From Candidatus Didemnitutus sp. (GTDB lineage Bacteria; Verrucomicrobiota; Verrucomicrobiia; Opitutales; Opitutaceae), in contig JAUXOH010000375.1 in assembly GCA_030682505.1 (NCBI GenBank), forward strand, positions 1 to 22,120: 22,120 bases of DNA, in the 5' to 3' direction. The translations under genes and the position numbers were made by a program. Below, in pieces: positions 7,285 to 13,411 of the stretch. The notes below the pieces were generated by a model, which saw nothing but the letters and a program-made list of their open reading frames with translations, did no database searches and was not told the origin of the DNA. The stretch's first letter is position 1. Every line of letters begins with the position of its first letter.

Positions 7285-7310
7285 ATGCCGTTAGGAAAGC
7301 CTTTCTGTCC

Positions 7311-7442
7311 GTGGGCCTTTCAGCGGCGCTTGCGCCGCTCGCATCGCAAGATGTGTTTCTCTCCAGGGCAGTTTACCTGCGCGCTATGCGCTGCTTCTCA
7401 CGAGGCACCAATGTCCTTAAATTCTTGAAAGGCCTATTTTTT
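7311..7442 (+). ncRNA. Candidate structured ncRNA preceding the SLATT-RT operon
   Basis: GGCCTTTCA (7314-7322) is a perfect inverted repeat of TGAAAGGCC (7426-7434). With wobble pairs the stem extends to 7311-7322 with 7426-7437, 12 bp closing a loop of about 100 nt. Inside is a strong hairpin, GCGGCGC (7323-7329) with GCGCCGC (7332-7338), then CGCAT (7340-7344) with ATGTG (7351-7355) around a 6-nt loop, then alternative stems in the 7368-7394 region (GCAG with CTGC, and GCGC-TAT-GCGC at 7381-7391). The 3' arm runs straight into six Ts (7437-7442), like an intrinsic terminator end, 2 nt before the SLATT ATG. Family knowledge: retrons and several defence reverse transcriptases use a neighbouring ncRNA. 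That this is such an RNA is inference. The alternative is a 5' leader that hides the ribosome-binding site. Confidence 0.5.
7427..7432 (+). promoter_or_regulatory. Purine-rich RBS candidate of the SLATT gene, inside a stem
   Basis: GAAAGG is the only Shine-Dalgarno-like run before the ATG at 7445. It lies 12 nt from the start, which is long, and entirely within the 3' arm of the long-range stem (7426-7437). If the stem forms, initiation at the SLATT gene would be hindered. If transcription ends at the T-run, the gene would need read-through. Confidence 0.35.
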
Positions 7443-7444
7443 CC

Positions 7445-8011
7445 ATGAGCAAGTTGTCGGACGCGATCTGGGTAACCCGCAAATGCCATATCAATGCGGA
7501 AAAACGGCTCAATCAGCGGAGCCTGTTGGCCAATCTCACCCTGACGGTGTATTCGACCTATCTGGTCGTGGCCTCATTGATCTCTCTAAAAATCGCGCTG
7601 CCCCAGTTTGAACTCGTTAGCCTCACCGGAGCAGTGTTAATGCTGACGGCCTCAGTGTTTGTCTGGGGGCTGCGCTTTTCCGAACGGGCGGGACAATTCA
7701 AAGCTTCATACGTCAGGCTCCAACTACTCATCCCCGAGGCCAGGGCGGCGGAGGAACAGCAAGACACGGTGGCACTCGCCACCTTGCAACGCACATATTC
7801 GGACATCCTGCAAAGCTGTGAAAATCACTCCGAAGGTGATTACTTGAAACTTCGCTTTGCCCTGCGCGCCGCTAAAGAGAAGACGGTGGAGGACATGACC
7901 GGTATAGATTACGTGCAATATTTTGGCGGCCTGCTGGTCGCTTTCTGCGGCAATGTGCTGCTGCTCGTCGGTCCCGCCCTAGCCATGTATTGGTATGTGC
8001 GCCGACTTTAG
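7445..8011 (+). CDS. SLATT-domain membrane protein, probable effector of an RT system
   Basis: This 188-residue protein has three hydrophobic segments. Two are adjacent near the N-terminus (about residues 26-50, with LTLTVYSTYLVVASLISL, and 55-76, with LVSLTGAVLMLTASVFVWGL). A third is at the C-terminus (about 163-186, GGLLVAFCGNVLLLVGPAL). Between them is a charged helical region (about 77-160). The two N-terminal segments with a following soluble helical domain fit the SLATT family (SMODS- and SLOG-associating two-TM effector). Family knowledge: SLATT proteins are predicted pore-forming effectors in nucleotide-signalling systems, and one SLATT subfamily is coupled to reverse transcriptases. 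The stop overlaps the reverse transcriptase gene by 17 nt, which argues strongly for a joint function. I infer that it depolarises the membrane when the RT module is triggered. Confidence 0.8.
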   Translation: MSKLSDAIWVTRKCHINAEKRLNQRSLLANLTLTVYSTYLVVASLISLKIALPQFELVSLTGAVLMLTASVFVWGLRFSERAGQFKASYVRLQLLIPEARAAEEQQDTVALATLQRTYSDILQSCENHSEGDYLKLRFALRAAKEKTVEDMTGIDYVQYFGGLLVAFCGNVLLLVGPALAMYWYVRRL

Positions 8012-9320
8012 CAGCCTGCTGACGCAGCACTTTAACGCCGACAACCTGGAACGGGTTTTTACCGAGAAGGTGCAGTTCCAGAGCGCGACCGGCACGGATG
8101 GCATCACGGCCCGTAAGTTTGGAGACATTGCCACGGCCCAAATCCAAATCGCACTCCGCAAGATATTGGCCTCTACCTATCACTTTACGCGCTATCGCGA
8201 GAAACTGATCCTGAAGAGCCGAGACAAGCCGCCCCGTGTCATTGCGATTCCCACCGTGCGCGACAAACTTGTGCTGCGCGCCCTTAATGAGTGCCTCTCG
8301 CAGGCTTACCACGGTTGTCATCCCCCGCCAATCAACCGGACAATTGCCCGAATCAAGGAGGGCCTGCGAGGAGGGAAATACACCGGCTATCTGCGCCTCG
8401 ACATCCAAGATTTCTATCCGACCATCCGCCATGAGCCACTGTTGGAACGACTGGAGGCGCTATCGCTCCCGCCCGAGATAATGATCCTGGTAGAGCGCGC
8501 CATCCAGCAGCGCACCTATAAAGTCAAGGCACAGTCCGACAATCTGGGCATTCCACAAGGTTTACCGATATCCAACGCCGTCGCGAATATATATCTGGAG
8601 AAAATAGACGAACACTGGGCTGCCGACACCACACTGCTCTATTCCCGGTTCGTAGATGACATTCTGATCCTCGGCACGCTGGATAAATTGCCACCAATTC
8701 ACGCGCAAATCACCACGATGTTTGAAAAACTCGGATTGACGGCGCATCCGTTGGAGTCAGGCAAGTCTGCCTTAAAGCCGATCTCCGAGCCGGTAGCTTA
8801 TCTGGGCTACCGGCTTGCCCCGAACTTGACCTCCGTTCGGGAAGCATCGCTTCACAAGCTCAAGGAATCGTTGATCGCCATCTTTGTCAGCCATGCCCGG
8901 AACAAGAAAAAGGGTTACCGGAAGAAGCTGCTTTGGCGGCTTAATTTGCGCGTCACTGGCTGCACCGTAAACAAGCAGCGTTTCGGTTGGCTGCACTTTT
9001 TCTCTGAAATTGACGATCTATCCCTCCTGAAATCGCTGGATGTCTTCGTGGCCCGCCAGCTCACGCGCTGGCAGATCAAGCGGGTCAAACCTCGCAAGTT
9101 TGTGCGGACGTATTTTGAGGTCCGCTACCGGTCCGAAAGCACGCGCTACATCCCGTCCTTTGATGGTTATGAACTCGCGGAAAAGGCAGCGCTGTTGAAG
9201 AATATTTTCGGCGTGAAAATCACCAGCGGTTGGACAGAAAAAGACATCAGCCGGGAATTTTTTCTGCGCTTACGCCGGGAAACAATCTCCTTGGAGGAGG
9301 ATCTTGTCCGTCTTTCGTAA
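7995..9320 (+). CDS. Defence-type reverse transcriptase coupled to SLATT
   Basis: This 441-residue reverse transcriptase has all core motifs: TGTDGITARKF near the N-terminus, motif A LRLDIQDFYPTI with D136, motif B QGLPISNAVANIYLE starting at Q188, the active site FVDD at 219-222, and a motif-E-like VAYLGYRLAP. The thumb-like region has LNLRVTGC and RFGWLHFFSEI, a pattern I associate with the unknown-group/Abi-type RTs found in defence systems. No maturase, endonuclease or other fused domain is visible, so a group II intron or retrotransposon enzyme is unlikely. The start at 7995 overlaps the SLATT gene by 17 nt. Known defence RTs copy a partner ncRNA or make untemplated DNA to block phage growth. 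I cannot assign this one to a numbered group. Catalytic aspartates are intact. Confidence 0.9.
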   Translation: MCADFSSLLTQHFNADNLERVFTEKVQFQSATGTDGITARKFGDIATAQIQIALRKILASTYHFTRYREKLILKSRDKPPRVIAIPTVRDKLVLRALNECLSQAYHGCHPPPINRTIARIKEGLRGGKYTGYLRLDIQDFYPTIRHEPLLERLEALSLPPEIMILVERAIQQRTYKVKAQSDNLGIPQGLPISNAVANIYLEKIDEHWAADTTLLYSRFVDDILILGTLDKLPPIHAQITTMFEKLGLTAHPLESGKSALKPISEPVAYLGYRLAPNLTSVREASLHKLKESLIAIFVSHARNKKKGYRKKLLWRLNLRVTGCTVNKQRFGWLHFFSEIDDLSLLKSLDVFVARQLTRWQIKRVKPRKFVRTYFEVRYRSESTRYIPSFDGYELAEKAALLKNIFGVKITSGWTEKDISREFFLRLRRETISLEEDLVRLS

Positions 9321-9335
9321 GTGGCAGCTTGCAGC

Positions 9336-9371
9336 GTTGCACCCGTCTGGGCCAGCACGAGATAGTGCAAC
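9336..9371 (+). other. Hairpin just downstream of the RT gene
   Basis: GTTGCAC (9336-9342) pairs perfectly with GTGCAAC (9365-9371) around a 22-nt loop that itself contains CTGG-GC-CAG. It starts 16 nt after the RT stop. There is no T-run, so it is not a typical intrinsic terminator. It could protect the 3' end of the mRNA or be part of a downstream partner RNA. Confidence 0.35.
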
Positions 9372-9565
9372 CGCAGAGGAATACGCAGACAGACTTCGCC
9401 GATCCAGGTCGGCTGAGTCGCTTCGATTTGTTGGCCGGTAACCCGATCAGAACAGCCATTTCCCACCAACCGACAGATCATATTGGCCGGGTGCATTGTC
9501 ACTGTTTCACGTCAGAAAAACCCCGCGAAGCTGAACAAATTTGCCGGTCCCAAGAGCACCAAAAG

Positions 9566-9590
9566 TTTGACCTGGTTTCGGGGCGATTCT
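9566..9590. repeat. Partial third copy of the junction repeat
   Basis: TTTGACCTG (9566-9574) followed by CGATTCTGAC (about 9584-9593) matches the two-word pattern of the 29-nt repeats at 9629-9657 and 9701-9729. It is in the same orientation as the latter, with the spacer between words about 5 nt shorter. It is degenerate, so I rate it as probable only. Confidence 0.35.
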
Positions 9591-9628
9591 GACTTTTTAC
9601 AGAAATCGCGGCCATTCCGAGAGGGCAG

Positions 9629-9657
9629 AATCGAACTCGGAGAAAATCAGGTCAAAA
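9629..9657. repeat. 29-nt inverted repeat, left arm
   Basis: The arm consists of AATCGAACT (9629-9637), a 9-nt non-conserved spacer, and TCAGGTCAAAA (9647-9657). Its reverse complement is reproduced at 9701-9729 with identical words and identical spacer length: 20 of 20 word positions agree. The two arms flank 43 nt. Possible roles are recombinase arm sites at an island border, ends of a small non-autonomous element, or a hairpin RNA. Confidence 0.6.
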
Positions 9658-9700
9658 GTCTGCTTTTGTTTTCGCGTATGCACCAATCCCTTAGTGCGAG

Positions 9701-9729
9701 TTTTGACCTGACTCGGGAAAAGTTCGATT
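9701..9729. repeat. 29-nt inverted repeat, right arm
   Basis: TTTTGACCTGA (9701-9711), a 9-nt spacer, and AGTTCGATT (9721-9729) form the mirror image of the left arm. The arm ends 11 nt from the encoded CCA end of tRNA-Gln, which places the whole structure at the expected attachment side of that tRNA. Confidence 0.6.
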
Positions 9730-9740
9730 TTCAAAAAAAC

Positions 9741-9814
9741 TGGCTGCCCGGCATGGATTCGAACCATGACTAGGCGAGTCAAAGTCGCCTGTGCTACCAT
9801 TACACCACCAGGCA
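9741..9814 (-). tRNA. tRNA-Gln (anticodon UUG)
   Basis: Read on the minus strand, the acceptor arm TGCCTGG (from 9814) pairs with CCGGGCA with one G-U pair. The anticodon arm is GGCGA, loop CTTTGAC, TCGCC, giving anticodon TTG. The T arm is CATGG, loop TTCGAAT, CCATG. A discriminator G and an encoded CCA (rc of 9741-9743) complete it. It decodes CAA. Its 3' end points at the accessory region, the usual orientation for tRNA-integrated islands. No second copy of its 3' end is present in the window. Confidence 0.96.
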
Positions 9815-9959
9815 GTGAGAATGAGCGGTCGAAAGAAGGGCTCCTGCCGAGACGGGTCAAGGGCGGAAATTGGCGCGGGGCGAGTTTCAAGCGGATGTGG
9901 GTGAAAATTTATTCATCCGGTTTTCAAGCTCCATTCATGTCTTCGTGGGGAAAGCTGGC

Positions 9960-10516
9960 ATGATCCAAGGACTTCTATGGCTGTCGTGCATCCTTGCCCT
10001 GACCTTTGGTCGGGCCGCGGCGGTGGAGCGCGCCTTGCTCTTTGACTTACCGCAGTCGCGGGTCGAAATCAGCGCAAAGGCGACCTGGGGGACGTTTTTG
10101 AGCCGGTTGCGCGTGTTTGAGCCGCTGGTGACCGTCGATGAGGGCGGACGGGTCGTGGCGGCGGAGCTTCATTTTCGCTTCGCCGATATCGTCACCGGCA
10201 AACCGAAGCGCGACCGTGCGTTGCAGGAGTGGCAGCAATCCGACGTGTTCTCCGACAGTCATTTTGTGCTGACCCGATGGGGGCCACCGCGGAGGGCGAT
10301 CTGGAGGCGCGCGGCCTGCTGACCCTGCGCGGTGTGACGCGGGAGATCCGCTTTCCGGTGTGGCTCGCGCAAGACGCCGGCGTAATCGCGATCGACGGCG
10401 ATGCGTTGTTGGATGTGCGCGTATTCGGGCTGCCCGTGCCGCGGCTTTATTGGGTGCTCAAAGTGGATCCGTGGGTGCGCGTGCGGCTTCATCTCCAGGG
10501 CACGGTCGCGTCGTGA
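9960..10516 (+). pseudogene. YceI-like periplasmic protein gene with a frameshift
   Basis: The ATG at 9960 has a GGGGAAAG ribosome-binding run shortly upstream and opens a signal peptide (MIQGLLWLSCILALTFGRAAA), then a YceI-like beta-rich domain (FDLPQSRVEISAKATWGTF, then DRALQEWQQSDVFSDSHFVLTR). In this frame translation ends at 10322 after nonsense residues. The domain continues in the neighbouring frame (ATAEGDLEARGLLTLRGVTREIRFPV) to a stop at 10514-10516. The switch lies around 10275-10285 and fits a single-base deletion near ACCCGATGGGGG. Family knowledge: YceI proteins are periplasmic lipid- or isoprenoid-binding lipocalin-like folds. The coding quality on both sides is good, so the event is recent, or is a sequencing error in a G-run, or less likely a programmed shift. 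Confidence 0.75.
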
Positions 10517-10643
10517 TGACGCTGACTTTGTGTCACGCGGCCGCGTGTTGGCGCGGCGGTTGCGCCTGCGGCAAAAATTCGCCGCAGTGGGGGACGAACC
10601 GATCATCAAGACGGTCCGTGGCACGGGGTATCAACTCGCGTGA
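10515..10643 (+). pseudogene. 3' remnant of an OmpR/PhoB-type response regulator
   Basis: The frame ending at TGA 10641-10643 encodes the tail of an OmpR-family winged-helix output domain: a recognition-helix-like RRLRLRQKFAAVG, then DEPIIKTVRGTGYQLA, the classical C-terminal hairpin. Only about 42 codons remain. The receiver domain and most of the DNA-binding domain are missing, and the remnant begins exactly where the YceI reading frame ends. Its stop overlaps the GTG start of the histidine kinase (GTGA), the normal junction of a regulator-kinase operon, so it once belonged to that kinase. I infer a deletion that fused the yceI end to the regulator tail. Confidence 0.75.
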
Positions 10644-12010
10644 AGGAGTCCTTTACCTTCCGCCTCACCCTGCGTTTCGCCTTGCTCGTCACGGCGACGA
10701 CCGCGGCGGTGTTCACGGTCGGCGGCTGGTTGTTGGTTCAGCAGATCGAGCGCGGTCTCCAGATGATGCACGAAGTTGAAGCGCGCGAGTTGGGTGAGTT
10801 GCTCGGCTCCGCGACCGCTCTCACTCCCCGCGAGATTGCGGCCCGCATCCGACGCGATGCGGACAGCGATATTGCGCTGTTCGTGATTCAGATCGAGGGG
10901 CCGGATGGGGACGTGGTGTTCCGCTCGGACAACCTTGGTGCCGCCATCATGCCCGTTGGGGAAAGGGATCTCCCGCATTGGACAGCGACGCTGCCATTCC
11001 TCGGGCGGGTGCATATTTCCAGTTTTTCGCACGGCCCGTGGCGGATCCAGATTGGCAGTCCCTTGCAGCCCTCGGAACGACTGGTGCAGAATTACGTGCA
11101 GGTGGGCATCCTGTTGACGATGGGCGTGGCGGTGCTCGGAATCGGCCTGGGTTATGCGTTCAGTCGCGATACCTTGAAGCCGTTGCGCATGATTGAGGCC
11201 GCCGCGCGCCGCATCCGGGCGGACAATCTGAGCGAGCGCATCCCGGTGCCGGCAGGGCGGGATGAACTCGCCTCCCTGGCGAGCCTGTTGAATGAAACCT
11301 TTGATCGGCTGGAAGTTTCCTTCAAGCAGGTGCGCCAATTCAGCGCGGATGCGTCGCACGAGTTGAAAACCCCGCTCGCGCTCATTCGTTTGAATGCGGA
11401 GAAGTTGCGACCGCGATTGGCAACCGATGCGGAAGGAAGCGAGGCACTGGATGATATTTTGGAAGAGATCACGCAACTGAATCAGGTGATCGACCGGCTG
11501 CTCTTCCTGGCCAAATCGGAAAGCGGAGCGCTGGCGCTTGAGTTGCAGCCGCTCGTGCTGGAGACCTTGATCCAGGAGCTGGCCGAGGATGCCCAAGTGC
11601 TGGCGGAGGACCGGAGCGTGAGATTCGCGGTGACGCGCCGTGTTCCCGGGGAGCTGCGCGCCGAACCTGATTTGTTGCGCCAATTGCTTCTGAATCTCGT
11701 GTCCAACGCCGTGGCCGTTTCCCCTCCGGGCGGTGTCGTGGCCTTCGAATCGTTTCCCGACGGGGACGATTGGACTTTTGTGGTCGCCGACGAAGGACCC
11801 GGGCTACCGGAGGAACAGCGAACCCGAATTTTCGAACGCTTCGTGCGCTTCAACACGGGCGACCGAATTGGTCCGCAACGGGGGCATGGCCTCGGCCTCG
11901 CCATCTGCAAGAGCATCGCCGAGCTGCACGGGGGCACGATTCGCGCTGAGCGACGCCTCGACCGCAGCGGGTTGCGCCTTGTGGTGACCATCCCGCGACA
12001 GCCCAAGTGA
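10640..12010 (+). CDS. Sensor histidine kinase, heavy-metal/CusS-like architecture
   Basis: The 456-residue protein starts at GTG 10640, overlapping the regulator remnant by GTGA. It has a transmembrane helix at about 9-33, a periplasmic sensor domain at about 34-150, a second helix at about 153-174, HAMP at about 175-227, a dimerisation domain with phospho-accepting H240 in SADASHELKTPLAL, and a HATPase domain. The HATPase has an N-box-like LLLNLVSNAV, the G1 box DEGPGLP, the F box RIFERFVRF and the G2 box GHGLGLAICKSIAE. All catalytic boxes look intact. Family knowledge: such inner-membrane kinases phosphorylate a cognate OmpR-type regulator. Here the cognate regulator is reduced to a tail, so the kinase is an orphan unless a regulator is encoded elsewhere. 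The stop is 7 nt from the convergent end of hflX. The ligand is not deducible. Confidence 0.92.
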   Translation: MKESFTFRLTLRFALLVTATTAAVFTVGGWLLVQQIERGLQMMHEVEARELGELLGSATALTPREIAARIRRDADSDIALFVIQIEGPDGDVVFRSDNLGAAIMPVGERDLPHWTATLPFLGRVHISSFSHGPWRIQIGSPLQPSERLVQNYVQVGILLTMGVAVLGIGLGYAFSRDTLKPLRMIEAAARRIRADNLSERIPVPAGRDELASLASLLNETFDRLEVSFKQVRQFSADASHELKTPLALIRLNAEKLRPRLATDAEGSEALDDILEEITQLNQVIDRLLFLAKSESGALALELQPLVLETLIQELAEDAQVLAEDRSVRFAVTRRVPGELRAEPDLLRQLLLNLVSNAVAVSPPGGVVAFESFPDGDDWTFVVADEGPGLPEEQRTRIFERFVRFNTGDRIGPQRGHGLGLAICKSIAELHGGTIRAERRLDRSGLRLVVTIPRQPK

Positions 12011-12017
12011 CCGGGAG

Positions 12018-13337
12018 TTACGGTGTACGAGTCGTGCGCCGACCCGGTTTCGACTTCGGCTTCGCGGGCTGGCAAACGAAGGGTTCGAAAATCGTGCGAT
12101 GCTTGAGGGGAAACCGCCCGGCGAGAAACACCCCGTCGTCACGGGTTTCTTGGGTGCGCACGGTGCCGAGCTCATGGAGCTTGCCGATGACGTCGTAGCG
12201 GTGGTGAGGAACGAGCAACTCAGCCGTGATGTAGTCGTCGATAGCGAGCTCGGCGCAGCGGGTGAGCAATCGATCCAGTCCTTCACCCGTATGGACGCTG
12301 ATGAAGTAGGCCTCGGGGTGCTTGGCCCGCATCATCACGAGGGTATTCGCACTGGCGGCATCGATCTTGTTGAAAACGGTGATCATGGGTTTGCCGCCCG
12401 CACCGAGTTCGACGAGCACTTCCATGGTCGTGGAGAAGTGATGTTCGACGTTGGGGTTGGCGACATCCAGCACGTGAATGATGAAGTCTGCCACCACGAC
12501 CTCTTCCAAGGTCGCCTTGAACGCCTCGACGAGACGGTGGGGCAGGCGGCGGATAAACCCGACCGTATCCGTCGCGAGCAGCATGCGCCCGTCGGGCAGG
12601 AGCAGTTGGCGCGTCGTGGGATCGAGCGTGGCGAAGAGCTTGTCGGCGGCGAGGACGTGCGAGCCGGTGAGCTTGTTGAGCAACGAGGACTTGCCGGCAT
12701 TGGTGTAACCGACGATGGCGGTGCCGGGCACGGGCTTGCGCATGCGCTTGCGACGTTGCACTTCGCGCTGCTGGAGCACTTCTTCGAGTTCGCTTTTCAG
12801 GCGGGTGACGCGGTCGCGCACGAGTCGGCGGTCCTGTTCGAGCTGGGTTTCACCTTCGCCCCCCAGGGCGCCTTTGCCGCGCTGCCGGGAAAGGTGGGTC
12901 CACGCACGCTTCAGACGGGGCAGGGAATACTCCATGCGCGCCAACGCGACCTGCAGCACGGCTTCGCGCGTCTGGGCACGGTCGGCAAAAATCTCGAGGA
13001 TGACTTCCTGCCGATCGATCACGGCGAGGCCGGACTCTTCCTCCCAATTGCGCTGCTGCGCGGGGGAAAGTTCCTCGTCGATGATGATGACGTCGGCGTC
13101 GCCCTCCTTGGCCTCCTTGATCAGCTCCGCGGTCTTGCCGGAGCCGAGGAGAAACTTCGACTGGGGTTCGCGCAGGTTGATCAGCTTGCTCTGCACGATG
13201 GCGATCCCGAGATTCTCGACCAGCTCGTGCAACTCACCGAGGAGCTCGGCTCCTTCGCCCACCGCCATTTTCGGGGTTTGAATGCCTACGAGATAGGCGC
13301 GTTGGGTGGACTTTTGGTCGGTGAGGAAATCTGCCAT
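12018..13337 (-). CDS. hflX: GTPase HflX
   Basis: This 439-residue protein has the full HflX layout. The N-terminal HflX domain (about 15-140) contains FLLGSGKTAEL and the IIIDEELSPAQQRNWEE strand-helix. A linker coiled coil includes GGEGETQLEQDRR (about 159-171). The G domain follows with G1 GYTNAGKSS at 210-218, G3 DTVGF at 257-261, G4 NKID at 323-326 and a G5-like SVHTGEG at 347-353. Family knowledge: HflX binds the 50S subunit and splits or rescues stalled 70S ribosomes, especially under heat stress. The start at 13337 precedes a spacer of 74 nt from the next minus-strand gene, so the two may be co-transcribed. The Lys/Arg-rich C-terminal tail is the only slightly unusual feature. Confidence 0.95.
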   Translation of the reverse strand: MADFLTDQKSTQRAYLVGIQTPKMAVGEGAELLGELHELVENLGIAIVQSKLINLREPQSKFLLGSGKTAELIKEAKEGDADVIIIDEELSPAQQRNWEEESGLAVIDRQEVILEIFADRAQTREAVLQVALARMEYSLPRLKRAWTHLSRQRGKGALGGEGETQLEQDRRLVRDRVTRLKSELEEVLQQREVQRRKRMRKPVPGTAIVGYTNAGKSSLLNKLTGSHVLAADKLFATLDPTTRQLLLPDGRMLLATDTVGFIRRLPHRLVEAFKATLEEVVVADFIIHVLDVANPNVEHHFSTTMEVLVELGAGGKPMITVFNKIDAASANTLVMMRAKHPEAYFISVHTGEGLDRLLTRCAELAIDDYITAELLVPHHRYDVIGKLHELGTVRTQETRDDGVFLAGRFPLKHRTIFEPFVCQPAKPKSKPGRRTTRTP

Positions 13338-13411
13338 GAACGCGCACTCGTAGCGCGCCTTGCGCGGCGAGTCAAATGCGCCGCGGACCGATTAGAGAGA
13401 GACTTTCGGAG

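Larger units (their letters stand above)
9321..9740. other. Gene-free junction between the RT gene and tRNA-Gln
   Basis: No convincing gene is present. A minus-strand open frame around 9247-9502 contains a stretch that could be a relict of a coding sequence (QIEATQPTWIGEVCLRIPL), but I cannot assign it. The left half has a 7-bp stem (9336-9342 with 9365-9371). The right half has a 29-nt inverted repeat pair and a third partial copy, described separately. The position next to a tRNA 3' end suits an island border. Confidence 0.55.

Noticed and set aside
7311..9320. Calling the RT locus a classical retron
   Set aside because: A VTG tripeptide does occur in the RT, but in the thumb-like LNLRVTGC segment after a normal motif-E YLGY, not in the retron position. 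I also could not identify a priming guanosine or msd stem with confidence.
9741..9814. Direct repeat of the tRNA-Gln 3' end as an att site
   Set aside because: I looked for a second copy of the T-arm and acceptor sequence in the accessory region and found only short chance matches.
10631..11683. Minus-strand open frame opposite the histidine kinase
   Set aside because: Gln/Arg/His-rich antisense of a clear kinase gene.
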